A stretch of 64,000 bases of DNA. It comes from Bacteroidota bacterium (GTDB lineage: Bacteria > Bacteroidota > Bacteroidia > Bacteroidales > Prolixibacteraceae). Location of the stretch: NCBI GenBank assembly GCA_023251435.1, contig JAHEYU010000003.1:132665-196664 (forward strand). The letters are read 5' to 3'. The notes below the pieces were generated by a model. That model saw nothing but the letters and a program-made list of their open reading frames with translations, ran no database searches and was not told the DNA's origin. Of this stretch, positions 26,356 to 35,564 are shown piece by piece (within the stretch, counting starts at the first letter, position 1; each line of letters opens with the position of its first letter). Position numbers and translations under genes: made by a program.

Positions 26356-27588
26356 ATGAAAACAAAAACTATCCTGATCACACTTTTTTCGTTCCTGATT
26401 TTGAATGCCTTTGCCGCGCAACGTGTAAAAACCGGCATTGAAGTTTTGCGCGAGAGCAATTTCAAAATCCTTCAGGGAAAACGTGTTGGATTGATTACCA
26501 ATCCGACCGGTGTAGATTCGCAACTGAAATCCACAGTTGATATTCTGAACGAGGCTCCGGGAGTAAAACTGGTAGCGCTGTACGGGCCCGAACACGGCGT
26601 TCGTGGTGATGTTTATGCAGGCGACAAAGTGGAAACTACTGTAGATAAGCAAACCGGGATACCGGTATTTTCGCTCTATGGCAAAACACGGAAAGCGAAT
26701 GCCGAAATGCTGAAAGGCGTTGATGTTCTGGTTTACGACATTCAAGATATTGGTTGCCGTTCGTACACCTACATCAGCACAATGGGGTTGGCTATGGAAG
26801 CTGCCGCCGAAAACAACATCGAAATGGTGGTGCTCGATCGCCCAAATCCGGTTGGCGGATTGAAAGTGGAAGGCAATCTGGCTGAAGACCAATTTATTTC
26901 GTTCGTCAGCCAATTCAAGATTCCATATCTGTATGGACTAACCTGCGGCGAATTAGCTAAACTGCTGAATGACGAAAAAATGTTGGGAACTCAATGCAAA
27001 TTAACCGTAGTTCCAATGAAAGGCTGGAAACGAAGCCAGACTTTCGATCAAACCGGCCTGCCCTGGGTGCTGACTTCGCCGCATGTTCCGCACGCCACTT
27101 CGTCGTTTTACTATGCGGCCTCCGGTATTTTGGGCGAGTTTAGTTTTATGTCGATTGGTGTGGGTTACACCTTGCCTTTTCAGTTGTTTGCCAAAGATTC
27201 GATTGACGCATCAGCGTTGGTCAAACGTTTGAATGATCTGCAATTGCCGGGAGTTTTGTTCCGTCCGATTTACCTGAAGCCATTTTATGCCGTAGGACAG
27301 GGCAAAAACTATTCAGGAGTACAGTTTTACCTGACAGATTACAAAAATGCGAGGCTGACCGAAATTCAGTTTTACGTGATGCAGGTGATGGACGAGCTTT
27401 ATCCCGATAAAAAATGTTTTGGCCCAGATACCGAAAAGCGTTACGACATGTTCGACAAAGTTTGCGGATCTGATCAGATTCGTTTACTGATGTCGAAAAA
27501 TATGAAGGTGGCTGATATGTTGCCCTATTGGCGAAAAGATGAAGTGGCTTTTCAACAGCTGTCGAAGAAATATTATTTGTACCGATGA
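26356..27588 (+). CDS. namZ: NamZ-type exo-beta-N-acetylmuramidase (GH171/DUF1343), copy 1
   Basis: 410 residues. Signal peptide 1-21 (FSFLILNAFAA), so periplasmic. DUF1343 features: GKRVGLITNPTGVDSQ (41-56), LYGPEHGVRGDVYAGD (75-90) with the proposed catalytic Glu at about 79, VLVYDIQDIGCRSYTY, VVLDRPNPVGG, and the C-terminal KKYYLYR. NamZ of Bacillus subtilis and Tannerella forsythia releases terminal MurNAc from peptide-free murein strands. It overlaps the next gene by four bases (ATGA). It shares the domain but is clearly diverged from the copy at 28623-29843. Confidence 0.87.
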   Translation: MKTKTILITLFSFLILNAFAAQRVKTGIEVLRESNFKILQGKRVGLITNPTGVDSQLKSTVDILNEAPGVKLVALYGPEHGVRGDVYAGDKVETTVDKQTGIPVFSLYGKTRKANAEMLKGVDVLVYDIQDIGCRSYTYISTMGLAMEAAAENNIEMVVLDRPNPVGGLKVEGNLAEDQFISFVSQFKIPYLYGLTCGELAKLLNDEKMLGTQCKLTVVPMKGWKRSQTFDQTGLPWVLTSPHVPHATSSFYYAASGILGEFSFMSIGVGYTLPFQLFAKDSIDASALVKRLNDLQLPGVLFRPIYLKPFYAVGQGKNYSGVQFYLTDYKNARLTEIQFYVMQVMDELYPDKKCFGPDTEKRYDMFDKVCGSDQIRLLMSKNMKVADMLPYWRKDEVAFQQLSKKYYLYR

Positions 27589-28616
27589 TTTCTCCTAGAA
27601 AATATCCCGCCGATTTTGGCCAACTGGAGAAAGTCTTGCGCCGTCAGCAACCTGACCGGCAAGTACTTTTCGAATATTTTGTCAACGGAGATTTGATTTC
27701 GTTTGTCAATGGCGAATCATTTGCTGCGCGGGAAACAAAAGAAGATCAGATTCGTGCAATCATCCGGTTTTTTCATCGTGCAGGATACGATTATGCCACC
27801 ATTCCTTCCCGCTATTTCAATGCTTTTTCGTTCGAAAACACCGAACACGAAAAGATAGCAACCGTTTCGCTCAACGAAGGTTCAGCAATAACTGACCGAA
27901 AATCATTTGATTCGTACAACTGGCCAAATCCGGAGCAGGGCAACTTTGAATTGTTACAAGATTTGTCATTGGAACTCCCTTCAGGAATGAAATTTATCGT
28001 TTCAGCTCCCGGAGGAGTGCTCGAAAATGTGATTGATCTGGTTGGTTTTGAACGGCTTTGTTTCATGATATACGAAGATGAGGAATTGACCAAATCTATT
28101 TTTAATGAGGTTGGTTCTCGCTTACTTCGGTTTTATGAAATTTGCAGTTTAATAAAACCCGTTGGCGCATTGATCGTAAACGACGACTGGGGTTTCAAGA
28201 CGCAAACAGTACTTTCTCCTGATATGCTTCTGCAGTTTGTTTTTCCTTGGCACAAAAAGATAGTGCAAACAATACATCAGAATGGGAAATACGCTATTTT
28301 GCATTCCTGCGGAAATCTTACCGAAATAATGGATATTATCGTTGACGAACTAAAATACGATGCCAAACATTCGTTTGAGGATAATATTATTCCGGTAGAG
28401 CAAGCATGGAAATTGTGGAATGAAAGGATTGCCATTCTTGGCGGCATCGATATGGATTTTTTGGTTCGCCGCAAGCCTGAAGAGATAAAAGCACGCTGCC
28501 TGAAAATGCTGGAATTAACCAGTTCAAAAGCTTATGCACTGGGTTCGGGTAATAGCATACCAACTTATGTGCCCATTGGAAACTATCTGGCTATGATTGA
28601 AACAATTAACGAATAA
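27585..28616 (+). CDS. Uroporphyrinogen-decarboxylase-like (URO-D superfamily) protein
   Basis: 343 residues, no signal peptide, so cytoplasmic. TIM-barrel pattern of the URO-D/methylcobalamin:CoM methyltransferase superfamily: PGGVLENVIDLVGFERLCFM, DDWGFKTQTVLSPDMLLQF, ILHSCGNLTEIMD (His-x-Cys, a possible zinc site), ILGGIDMDFL and YALGSGNSIPTYVP. It is not a canonical HemE. Its start overlaps the stop of the first NamZ gene (ATGA) and the second NamZ gene starts seven bases after it, so it is firmly in this operon. Members of this group occur in catabolic loci without a known reaction. Confidence 0.78.
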   Translation: MISPRKYPADFGQLEKVLRRQQPDRQVLFEYFVNGDLISFVNGESFAARETKEDQIRAIIRFFHRAGYDYATIPSRYFNAFSFENTEHEKIATVSLNEGSAITDRKSFDSYNWPNPEQGNFELLQDLSLELPSGMKFIVSAPGGVLENVIDLVGFERLCFMIYEDEELTKSIFNEVGSRLLRFYEICSLIKPVGALIVNDDWGFKTQTVLSPDMLLQFVFPWHKKIVQTIHQNGKYAILHSCGNLTEIMDIIVDELKYDAKHSFEDNIIPVEQAWKLWNERIAILGGIDMDFLVRRKPEEIKARCLKMLELTSSKAYALGSGNSIPTYVPIGNYLAMIETINE

Positions 28617-28622
28617 CCAACT

Positions 28623-29843
28623 ATGAAAACAATCAATTCATCTGTATTTACCCTGATTTTTGTGTTTGCTTTTCTGGTCTCCTGCGGAAGTCCTGTTACG
28701 AATAATTCAACTTCCGGAGCTATTAAAACCGGGGCAGAGCAAACCGAAAAGTACCTCCCGTTACTGAAGGGCAAACGGGTGGCCATTGTGGCCAATCAAA
28801 CCTCCATTATTGGCAACACTTCGCTGGTCGATAGTTTAAAATCATTGCAGGTAAACATTGTAAAAATATTTGGCCCTGAACACGGTTTTCGCGGAACGGC
28901 CAGTGCTGGCGCTGTGGTTGCTGACAGTGTGGACGCCAAAACCGGGATTCCGGAGATTTCTCTTTATGGCAAAAAAAGCAAACCATCGAAAGAAGATTTG
29001 GTTGATGTGGATGTCGTGATTTTTGATATTCAGGATGTGGGCGCCCGTTTTTATACCTACATTAATTTGCTTGCCAAAATTATGGAATCGTGTGCCGCGA
29101 ATCAGAAGGAACTGATCATTCTGGATCGTCCCAATCCAAACGGATTTACAGTTGACGGGCCGATTCTGGACATGAAACTGAAATCTGGAATCGGGATGTT
29201 TCCAATACCTATAACTCACGGAATGACCATTGGCGAACTGGCCCAACTATACAATGGCGAAGGCTGGCTTGAGAACAAAGTGAAATGCACGGTGACCATT
29301 ATCCCGGTTGCCAACTATTCGCATGGTATGGAATATGTATTACCGGTTGCCCCATCTCCCAACTTAAATACCCAGCAATCTATTCTTTTATATCCATCGT
29401 TGTGTTTGTTCGAAGGAACAATAATCAGTCAGGGCAGGGGAACTTATTTTCCATTTTCGGTACTCGGAAACCCCGACCTGAAAGGTAAATATGATTATTC
29501 ATTTACCCCGGTCAGCATTAAAGGTATGGCTGAAACACCGCTGCACCAGGATGTAGCCTGTTATGGTTTTGATTTAAGGAAATACGATACTTCTGAATTC
29601 CACAAAACCGGCCAGATTAATCTGAAATGGCTGATAGAGATGTATCAGGCTTATCCGTACAAAGAAAAATTCTTCGATTTCAGGCAAAGCAAACAGATGG
29701 GCAACTTCGATAAACTTGCCGGCACCACTCAGCTAAAAGAGCAAATTATTGCCGGAAAATCGGAAAAAGTGATTCGCGAATCGTGGGAACCTGGCTTATC
29801 TGAATTTAAAAAGCTGCGAACAAAGTACTTATTATACCAGTAA
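28623..29843 (+). CDS. namZ: NamZ-type exo-beta-N-acetylmuramidase (GH171/DUF1343), copy 2, lipoprotein
   Basis: 406 residues. Lipoprotein signal FLVSC (17-21), unlike the non-lipidated signal of copy 1. Family features: GKRVAIVANQTSIIGN (50-65), IFGPEHGFRGTASAG (82-96) with the proposed catalytic Glu at about 86, VIFDIQDVGARFYTYI, IILDRPNPNG, SQGRGTYFPF and the C-terminal RTKYLLY. It is the last gene of the operon that starts at DUF4922 or earlier. Having two paralogs with different anchoring suggests different strand ends, positions or substrates. Confidence 0.87.
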   Translation: MKTINSSVFTLIFVFAFLVSCGSPVTNNSTSGAIKTGAEQTEKYLPLLKGKRVAIVANQTSIIGNTSLVDSLKSLQVNIVKIFGPEHGFRGTASAGAVVADSVDAKTGIPEISLYGKKSKPSKEDLVDVDVVIFDIQDVGARFYTYINLLAKIMESCAANQKELIILDRPNPNGFTVDGPILDMKLKSGIGMFPIPITHGMTIGELAQLYNGEGWLENKVKCTVTIIPVANYSHGMEYVLPVAPSPNLNTQQSILLYPSLCLFEGTIISQGRGTYFPFSVLGNPDLKGKYDYSFTPVSIKGMAETPLHQDVACYGFDLRKYDTSEFHKTGQINLKWLIEMYQAYPYKEKFFDFRQSKQMGNFDKLAGTTQLKEQIIAGKSEKVIRESWEPGLSEFKKLRTKYLLYQ

Positions 29844-29955
29844 AAATGTAGGATTCTCACTTTTTAACATGTTGTAGAAAATAATACCATTGTTTTTTAT
29901 TTGTAATACGCTGATTGCCAATTGTTAAAAAATGATAAAATTTCAAAAAAAATAA

Positions 29956-29973
29956 ATTGGTATTACATGTTAC
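29956..29973 (+). promoter_or_regulatory. Putative operator in the susC leader, shared with murK
   Basis: ATTGGTATTACATGTTAC, 16 of 18 identical to the motif upstream of murK and pointing toward susC, about 210 bp from its start. A weaker inverted half (ATAATACCATTG, about 29881-29892) lies upstream. The 340-bp spacer 29844-30183 is AT-rich and gene-free, as expected for a regulated susC leader. Confidence 0.5.
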
Positions 29974-30129
29974 AAAAACACAGATTTTTAGAAAATAAAT
30001 TTTTAATTTAGTCCCACGTTTAAGTGTTAATCATTTGATCCCTGTTTGGTTCGTGCTGCTGATCCGGTCATTTCTTTTCAACACTTTTTTCATTTTGTAT
30101 GACAAATAATTTTTGTTTATGGCGACTTA

Positions 30130-30137
30130 TAAATTTG
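30130..30137 (+). promoter_or_regulatory. Possible Bacteroidota -7 promoter box for susC
   Basis: TAAATTTG fits the TAnnTTTG consensus of Bacteroidota primary-sigma promoters and lies 46 bp before the susC ATG. The nearest TTTG candidate for the -33 box (30112-30115) is closer than the usual spacing, so the assignment is weak. Confidence 0.3.
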
Positions 30138-30183
30138 ACTAAATATTTCATCTATTTCAAAATGTAATTTTAACCTGTTTGTT

Positions 30184-33100
30184 ATGAAAAAAACGGTAGC
30201 ATTAATCTTTATTTTGTGCCTGATGGTTCAATTGACCATGGCACAAAAGCGGTCGATATCCGGAGTAATTCGGGATAAAGCGACCAATGAATCACTTCCG
30301 GGCGTTTCCGTTGTTGAAAAAGGAACGAAGAACGGAGTAGTTACCAATGTTGACGGACGCTACGAACTTTCGGTAAACGAAGGTGCCACGCTGGTAGTCA
30401 GTTATATCGGTATGAAAACCACTGAAGTGAAAGTTGGAACTTCTTCAACTGTCGATGTAATTATTGAACCTTCGGTTGAGCTAGTTGACGAAGTGGTAAT
30501 TGTAGGTTACGGTCAGCAAAAGAAAGCCAACCTAACCGGAGCAGTTGCCTCAGTCGATACCAAAGTTTTGGAAGCCCGTCCTATTGCCGACGTTGGTCGT
30601 GGTCTTCAGGGTATAACTCCAGGACTCAGTGTAGTTATTCCAAGTGGTGAAATTGGTTCGGACCCGATTATGAAAATTCGTGGTCAGTTTGGATCAATGC
30701 GCGGAGGTTCAGCTCCGTTAATCTTGTTGGATAACGTTGAAATTCCTTCCATCCAGATGATTAATCCGGATGACATTGAATCGATATCTATTCTGAAGGA
30801 TGCTGCTTCATCTTCAATTTACGGAGCAAAAGCAGCCTTTGGTGTAATTCTTATTACATCAAAAAAAGGAGCTAAAACAGAAAGTGTTAATTTATCCTAT
30901 TCAGGAAACCTTTCTTTCCAGAATATATCAAAGAAAATGGAAATGGGTGGACTTGATGCTTTAGAATACTCCGTCAGTGCTTTTGAACGTGTTGGTGGTA
31001 CTGTGGCTGGTGCTTTCTGGCAGGTAACCCGCGAAGGATACGAAAAAGCCAAAGTATGGCAGGATAAATGGGGTAGTGTAGTAAAACCTAACGACCCAAT
31101 GCTTTATGGACGTGATTGGTATGTTGATGCCAATGGTCGAAAGATTGGTTTAAGAACCTATGATCCGTATGATTATATGGTAAAAGAATGGACTCCAACC
31201 CAAACGCATAATTTATCAATGAATGGTAAGAGTGGAAAAACCGACTACAACATCGGAATTGGTTATTTAGATCAAACTGGTTTGATCAAACCTGCCAAAG
31301 TTGATGATTTCAGACGTTACAACGGATCTGTTCGTGTCGGAACAGATGTTACCGATTGGTTAAGGGTAAGTGCAGGTGCTATGTATTCGAAACGGAACAA
31401 AAGATATGCTTATTCAACCAATTCGACCACAGCCGATCCATGGTTATACGTTTACCGTTGGTCAACAATCTATCCGATGACTACCGAAGATGGTGATCCT
31501 CTTCGGAGCCCGGCTTCTGAAATGGCTGCAGCAAATACTGCATTTCAGGAAACGAATTACAACAGTCTGAACGGTGCGGTAACAATCAAGCCACTTAAAG
31601 GCTGGACTATCAATTTTGATTATACCCATGCCAATCAGGAGTATATTACCAAAAGACCCGGAACTCGTTATACTGCCCGTGATACCTGGTCATCAGCAAT
31701 TGTAAAAAACGATGCGGGTGGAACTCGGATATATGTGAATGATGCCGGAGAAGTGGTGCCTTCAACAACAGCCGGAGCATTGCCTGCCTATCAGTTGGCC
31801 ATGTCGACCTATACCGGACTTGGAGCTAATCCTGATCATGTTTATCGCTATGCAAAAAACGATCAGTGGAACACAACCAATATTAATACAACCTATGATT
31901 TAAAGGTTGCCGATGATAATCTTTTCAAATTTATGCTTGGTATGAATAAAGTTAGTTGGGTAAATGCATACAATTGGTCGCAAATTCCCAACCTTGTTGA
32001 TTATTCTAATCCTCAGTTTGATCTCGCATGGGGAACTCAGGCAGCTAGTGGTGGTGAATACTGGGAATCGCAATTGGGTTTCTTTGGCCGCCTGAATTAC
32101 AGTTACAAGGAAAAATATTTACTGGAAGCCAACCTTCGGTATGATGGCACCTCCAAATTTCCAACAGAATTACAATGGCGTTACTTTCCTTCATTTTCAG
32201 GAGGTTGGCGAGTAAATGAAGAAACCTGGATGGAATGGACCAAACCAATCTTAAGTGCTTTGAAATTTCGCGGATCATGGGGTACTATTGGCGACCAATC
32301 GGTTCCAAGTTCTCTATATGTGCCAACAATGGGTGGTTCATCGGGTACATGGATGGTTGCCAATCAACGGCTATATCAATTCGGTACTCCCGGAGCTGTT
32401 TCAACAACTGTAACCTGGCAGGACATTACCACGCTTGATTTCGGAGTAGATGCCCGTTTCTTCAACAGCGAACTGGGTGTATCTGCCGACTGGTATGAAC
32501 GTGATACTGAAAATATGATTGTTCCTCTTGAAGGAATTCCTGCAACTTTTGGTACCGGTGCTCCTCAAAGCAACTACGGTTCTTTAAAAACAAATGGGAT
32601 TGAAATTCAGGTTGATTATACACACCGTTTCAAGAATGGTCTGGGAATTAATCTGGTTGCAACTTTGGCCGATGCCAGCACTACCATTACCAAATATGGT
32701 ACAACCAATAGTATTGATAGCTGGTATGTAGGCAAGAACTATGGTGAAATCTGGGGTTATGAAACCGATCGTTTGTATCAGAAGGAAGATTTTGAATACG
32801 ATACGGCTGGGAAATTTGTTAAAGTAACTACAAAAGACGGATTTAGTGTCAACAAGTTAGTTGATGCAACAGCTGCCACTCAGGGCAGACAACAAGCCGG
32901 TAACTTTGTTTTTGGACCTGGCGATGTTAAGTTTAAAGATTTAAACGGTGATGGAATCATTACTCCCGGAAACCGGTTGTTGAAGAATGCCGCAGGAGAA
33001 CCTGATTACGGTGATCTCAAAATTATCGGTAACTCAACTCCACGTTACGAATACAGTATGCGTGCCGGAATGGATTACAAAGGATTTGATGCCTCTGTAT

Positions 33101-33573
33101 TCATACAGGGTGTAGGACAACGTGATGTTTGGGGAGATGGATTCCTTGCAATACCTGGCTACAACTCTTCTGATGGTGCAATACCACAAGCTATTGCCGG
33201 CGATTTCTGGAGAGCAGACCGCACAGACGCTTTTTATCCAGCTCCATACAATCAAGCTGGAAGTAGCACTTCATTAAATATGCAGGTTCAATCGAGGTAT
33301 TTACTCAACATGGCCTATTTCCGCATCAAGAACATAACTGTTGGTTACAGTTTGCCATCTACGGTGTTGAATAGAATCCATGTCAGCAAATTCCGTGTGT
33401 ATGCTGCTCTGGAAAATTTCTTCACCTTCGACCATCTGGGAACACTTCCTATTGATGCAGAGGAAATTGCCGGTTATTCTATGTGGAATACAGATAACTA
33501 CAACCTTGGTCGTACAGGTGTTGGTGTTCCAACTTTTAAGAGCGCGTCAGTAGGTTTACAATTGAACTTCTAA
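30184..33573 (+). CDS. SusC/RagA-type TonB-dependent outer-membrane transporter
   Basis: 1129 residues. Signal peptide 1-20 (LTMAQ); carboxypeptidase-regulatory-like domain about 23-95 (SGVIRDKATNESLPGVSV); TonB-box region VDEVVIVGYGQQKKANLTGA about 100-120; plug domain with PLILLDNVEIP and IESISILKDAASSSIYGAKA; 22-strand barrel ending in a terminal Phe (VGLQLNF). It imports large ligands together with the SusD-like lipoprotein encoded 13 bp downstream. The following genes encode cell-wall-active enzymes, so muropeptides or glycan strands are the best guess for its cargo. Confidence 0.95.
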   Translation: MKKTVALIFILCLMVQLTMAQKRSISGVIRDKATNESLPGVSVVEKGTKNGVVTNVDGRYELSVNEGATLVVSYIGMKTTEVKVGTSSTVDVIIEPSVELVDEVVIVGYGQQKKANLTGAVASVDTKVLEARPIADVGRGLQGITPGLSVVIPSGEIGSDPIMKIRGQFGSMRGGSAPLILLDNVEIPSIQMINPDDIESISILKDAASSSIYGAKAAFGVILITSKKGAKTESVNLSYSGNLSFQNISKKMEMGGLDALEYSVSAFERVGGTVAGAFWQVTREGYEKAKVWQDKWGSVVKPNDPMLYGRDWYVDANGRKIGLRTYDPYDYMVKEWTPTQTHNLSMNGKSGKTDYNIGIGYLDQTGLIKPAKVDDFRRYNGSVRVGTDVTDWLRVSAGAMYSKRNKRYAYSTNSTTADPWLYVYRWSTIYPMTTEDGDPLRSPASEMAAANTAFQETNYNSLNGAVTIKPLKGWTINFDYTHANQEYITKRPGTRYTARDTWSSAIVKNDAGGTRIYVNDAGEVVPSTTAGALPAYQLAMSTYTGLGANPDHVYRYAKNDQWNTTNINTTYDLKVADDNLFKFMLGMNKVSWVNAYNWSQIPNLVDYSNPQFDLAWGTQAASGGEYWESQLGFFGRLNYSYKEKYLLEANLRYDGTSKFPTELQWRYFPSFSGGWRVNEETWMEWTKPILSALKFRGSWGTIGDQSVPSSLYVPTMGGSSGTWMVANQRLYQFGTPGAVSTTVTWQDITTLDFGVDARFFNSELGVSADWYERDTENMIVPLEGIPATFGTGAPQSNYGSLKTNGIEIQVDYTHRFKNGLGINLVATLADASTTITKYGTTNSIDSWYVGKNYGEIWGYETDRLYQKEDFEYDTAGKFVKVTTKDGFSVNKLVDATAATQGRQQAGNFVFGPGDVKFKDLNGDGIITPGNRLLKNAAGEPDYGDLKIIGNSTPRYEYSMRAGMDYKGFDASVFIQGVGQRDVWGDGFLAIPGYNSSDGAIPQAIAGDFWRADRTDAFYPAPYNQAGSSTSLNMQVQSRYLLNMAYFRIKNITVGYSLPSTVLNRIHVSKFRVYAALENFFTFDHLGTLPIDAEEIAGYSMWNTDNYNLGRTGVGVPTFKSASVGLQLNF

Positions 33574-33585
33574 AATTCAGAAATT

Positions 33586-35421
33586 ATGAAAAAGTACATC
33601 TTAATATTATTTGCTGCAGTTACGCTGGTCGTTAGCAGTTGTGACGATTATCTGGACAGGCCAGCTTTAACAACCATGGACGATGGTAAATACTGGACCT
33701 CCGAAAATAACCTTCGTTTGTTTGCGAACGGTTTTTATAACAACTATTTTGTTGGGTATAATACATCTTTTGGACTTGATTATGCACCACTTCGCGGTTA
33801 TAATTTTGCCGATGATTTTGCCTCTTCCGGAAAACAAGGCGGCTTTGAAACCCAGGCTCCAACTTCACGTGCATCAACAAGTGAAGCTGCTGCATGGTTA
33901 TCAACCTATGTTGGGCCTACCTGGAATTTTGCCTGGGTTCGCAAATCAAATTTGTTTCTCGAGCGTATTGAGAAAATGAATACCACTGCGGTGATTACTC
34001 CCGCTGTTTATCAGCACTGGAGTTCAGTAGCGCGTTTCTTCAGAGGATTTGAATATAGCCGGTTGGTGAGTGTTTTTGGTGATGTTCCTTATTTCGACAA
34101 GATTATTCTTGACACAGAATTTGATCTGATGTACAAAGACCGTGACAGCAGAACGCTCGTGATGGATAAGGTATATGACGATTTCTCTTATGTGTTGGAT
34201 AATATGCGGTTGAGCGACGGTAATGCCCAGTATTTGAATAAATACATTGCAGCTGGTTTTATTTCACGCTTTATGTTGTTCGAAGGTACATGGCAAAAAT
34301 ATCACCTGAATAATCCAGAGAAGGCCAAAAAATATCTGGAATTGGCTGTAAAGGCGGCTGATTTGGTGATGAAATCAGGTAAATACACATTTGGAAGCGA
34401 TTTTCGTGCATTGTTTGGATCTCAGGATTTGGCTGCAAATAAGGAAGTTATTTTGTACCGTCATTACGATGCAGCTGTAACTCCTGCTGTAACTCATGCC
34501 ATTGCTTCCTATTCAAACTTATACGAAAGTCAGACTCCTGCTCCAAACCTTAAACTGGCCAAAGCATTCGTTTGTACTGATGGTAAACCCTATAAATTAT
34601 CAACTGTTGTCAATGCCGATAAACTCGACATCAAAAACATGGTTGCAACACGCGATCCACGTTTTGAAGCTACCTTCTGGGGAGCACCTATGAAGGAATC
34701 TGCAACCTTGTTGTATGCTTGTAAATTTATCGACCGTGAAGGTGTAAAACAATATCCCGGACCATACACTCCGATGTACGGATCGAGTACTAATACCAAC
34801 GACGCCCCTGTATTGCGTTTGGCCGAAGTTGTTTTGAACTGGGTTGAAGCAAAAGCCGAATTGGCTACAATGGGCGGTGCTGCCGTTTCGCAGGCAGATT
34901 TGGATGCCTCTGTCAATGCTATCCGCAATCGTCCTTTAGATGCTACAGCTATTGCAAAAGGTATTAAAAAAACAGCTCCTTTAACATTGGCAGGTCTTCC
35001 TGATGATCCCGATCGCGACTCTGATGTTCCTGCAATTATTTGGGAAATCCGCCGCGAACGCCGCATGGAATTTGTTTTTGAACACACCCGTCTGATGGAC
35101 ATTAAACGCTGGAAAAAACTTAGCTACATGGCAAACACTGACCCTGATAACCTTCTTGGTTTATGGATTGACTTTCAGGCAGAATTTCCTGAATGGTTGG
35201 TTACTGCAAAAGTAAACAAACTGAAAGTTAAAAAAGCCGATGGCACTATTGTAACCTATACCGGTACCAATAAGGCCGATATGGTAGGTTATTATATTCC
35301 TGAAAATGTATCTAACAGAGATGCCTTTACAGATAGGGTATATTTAGCACCATTGGGAAATACTCAAATCAGCGAGTATACAGATAAAGGTTATAAATTA
35401 ACCCAAACTCCCGGATGGTAG
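33586..35421 (+). CDS. SusD/RagB-type surface ligand-binding lipoprotein
   Basis: 611 residues. Lipoprotein signal VVSSC (15-19) followed by DDYLDRPALTTMDDGKYWTS, the normal SusD N-terminus. TPR-rich SusD pattern in the middle, RLAEVVLNWVEAKAEL near 405-420, and the C-terminal IWEIRRERRMEFVFEHTRLMDIKRWK near 485-510. It caps the SusC barrel at the cell surface. Starts 13 bp after susC and ends just before a hairpin that may set the level of downstream expression. Confidence 0.95.
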   Translation: MKKYILILFAAVTLVVSSCDDYLDRPALTTMDDGKYWTSENNLRLFANGFYNNYFVGYNTSFGLDYAPLRGYNFADDFASSGKQGGFETQAPTSRASTSEAAAWLSTYVGPTWNFAWVRKSNLFLERIEKMNTTAVITPAVYQHWSSVARFFRGFEYSRLVSVFGDVPYFDKIILDTEFDLMYKDRDSRTLVMDKVYDDFSYVLDNMRLSDGNAQYLNKYIAAGFISRFMLFEGTWQKYHLNNPEKAKKYLELAVKAADLVMKSGKYTFGSDFRALFGSQDLAANKEVILYRHYDAAVTPAVTHAIASYSNLYESQTPAPNLKLAKAFVCTDGKPYKLSTVVNADKLDIKNMVATRDPRFEATFWGAPMKESATLLYACKFIDREGVKQYPGPYTPMYGSSTNTNDAPVLRLAEVVLNWVEAKAELATMGGAAVSQADLDASVNAIRNRPLDATAIAKGIKKTAPLTLAGLPDDPDRDSDVPAIIWEIRRERRMEFVFEHTRLMDIKRWKKLSYMANTDPDNLLGLWIDFQAEFPEWLVTAKVNKLKVKKADGTIVTYTGTNKADMVGYYIPENVSNRDAFTDRVYLAPLGNTQISEYTDKGYKLTQTPGW

Positions 35422-35438
35422 TCGCAAGAAGTAAAGGT

Positions 35439-35475
35439 TTATTCAGCAGATGCCCCATAGTCACCTGCTGAATAA
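35439..35475 (+). terminator. Stem-loop directly after susD
   Basis: Perfect 11-bp arms 35439-35449 and 35465-35475 (TTATTCAGCAG / CTGCTGAATAA) around a 15-nt loop, 18 bases after the susD stop, with no long T-run after it. It may protect the 3' end of susCD mRNA or act as a partial terminator. Confidence 0.5.
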
Positions 35476-35503
35476 CCAATAAACAAAATATTCCATTAAT
35501 TTC

Positions 35504-35540
35504 CTCGTCGGATGGCCGCTGGTCATCCGATGAGTGTTTT
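35504..35540 (+). terminator. Rho-independent terminator between susD and the phosphatase gene
   Basis: Arms 35504-35514 and 35524-35534 (CTCGTCGGATG / CATCCGATGAG, one wobble pair) with a 9-nt loop, followed by TGTTTTTA. It would end or attenuate the susCD transcript before the downstream enzyme genes. Confidence 0.75.
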
Positions 35541-35564
35541 TAGCAACCTGTTAATTTGAAATTT

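Noticed and set aside
26308..26913. 201-codon minus-strand open frame over the first NamZ gene
   Set aside because: No recognisable motif, covers the NamZ start and signal peptide; shadow.
27585..28616. HemE (haem biosynthesis uroporphyrinogen decarboxylase)
   Set aside because: It belongs to the superfamily but lacks the usual HemE N-terminal signature as far as I can see and sits inside a NamZ operon rather than with hem genes.
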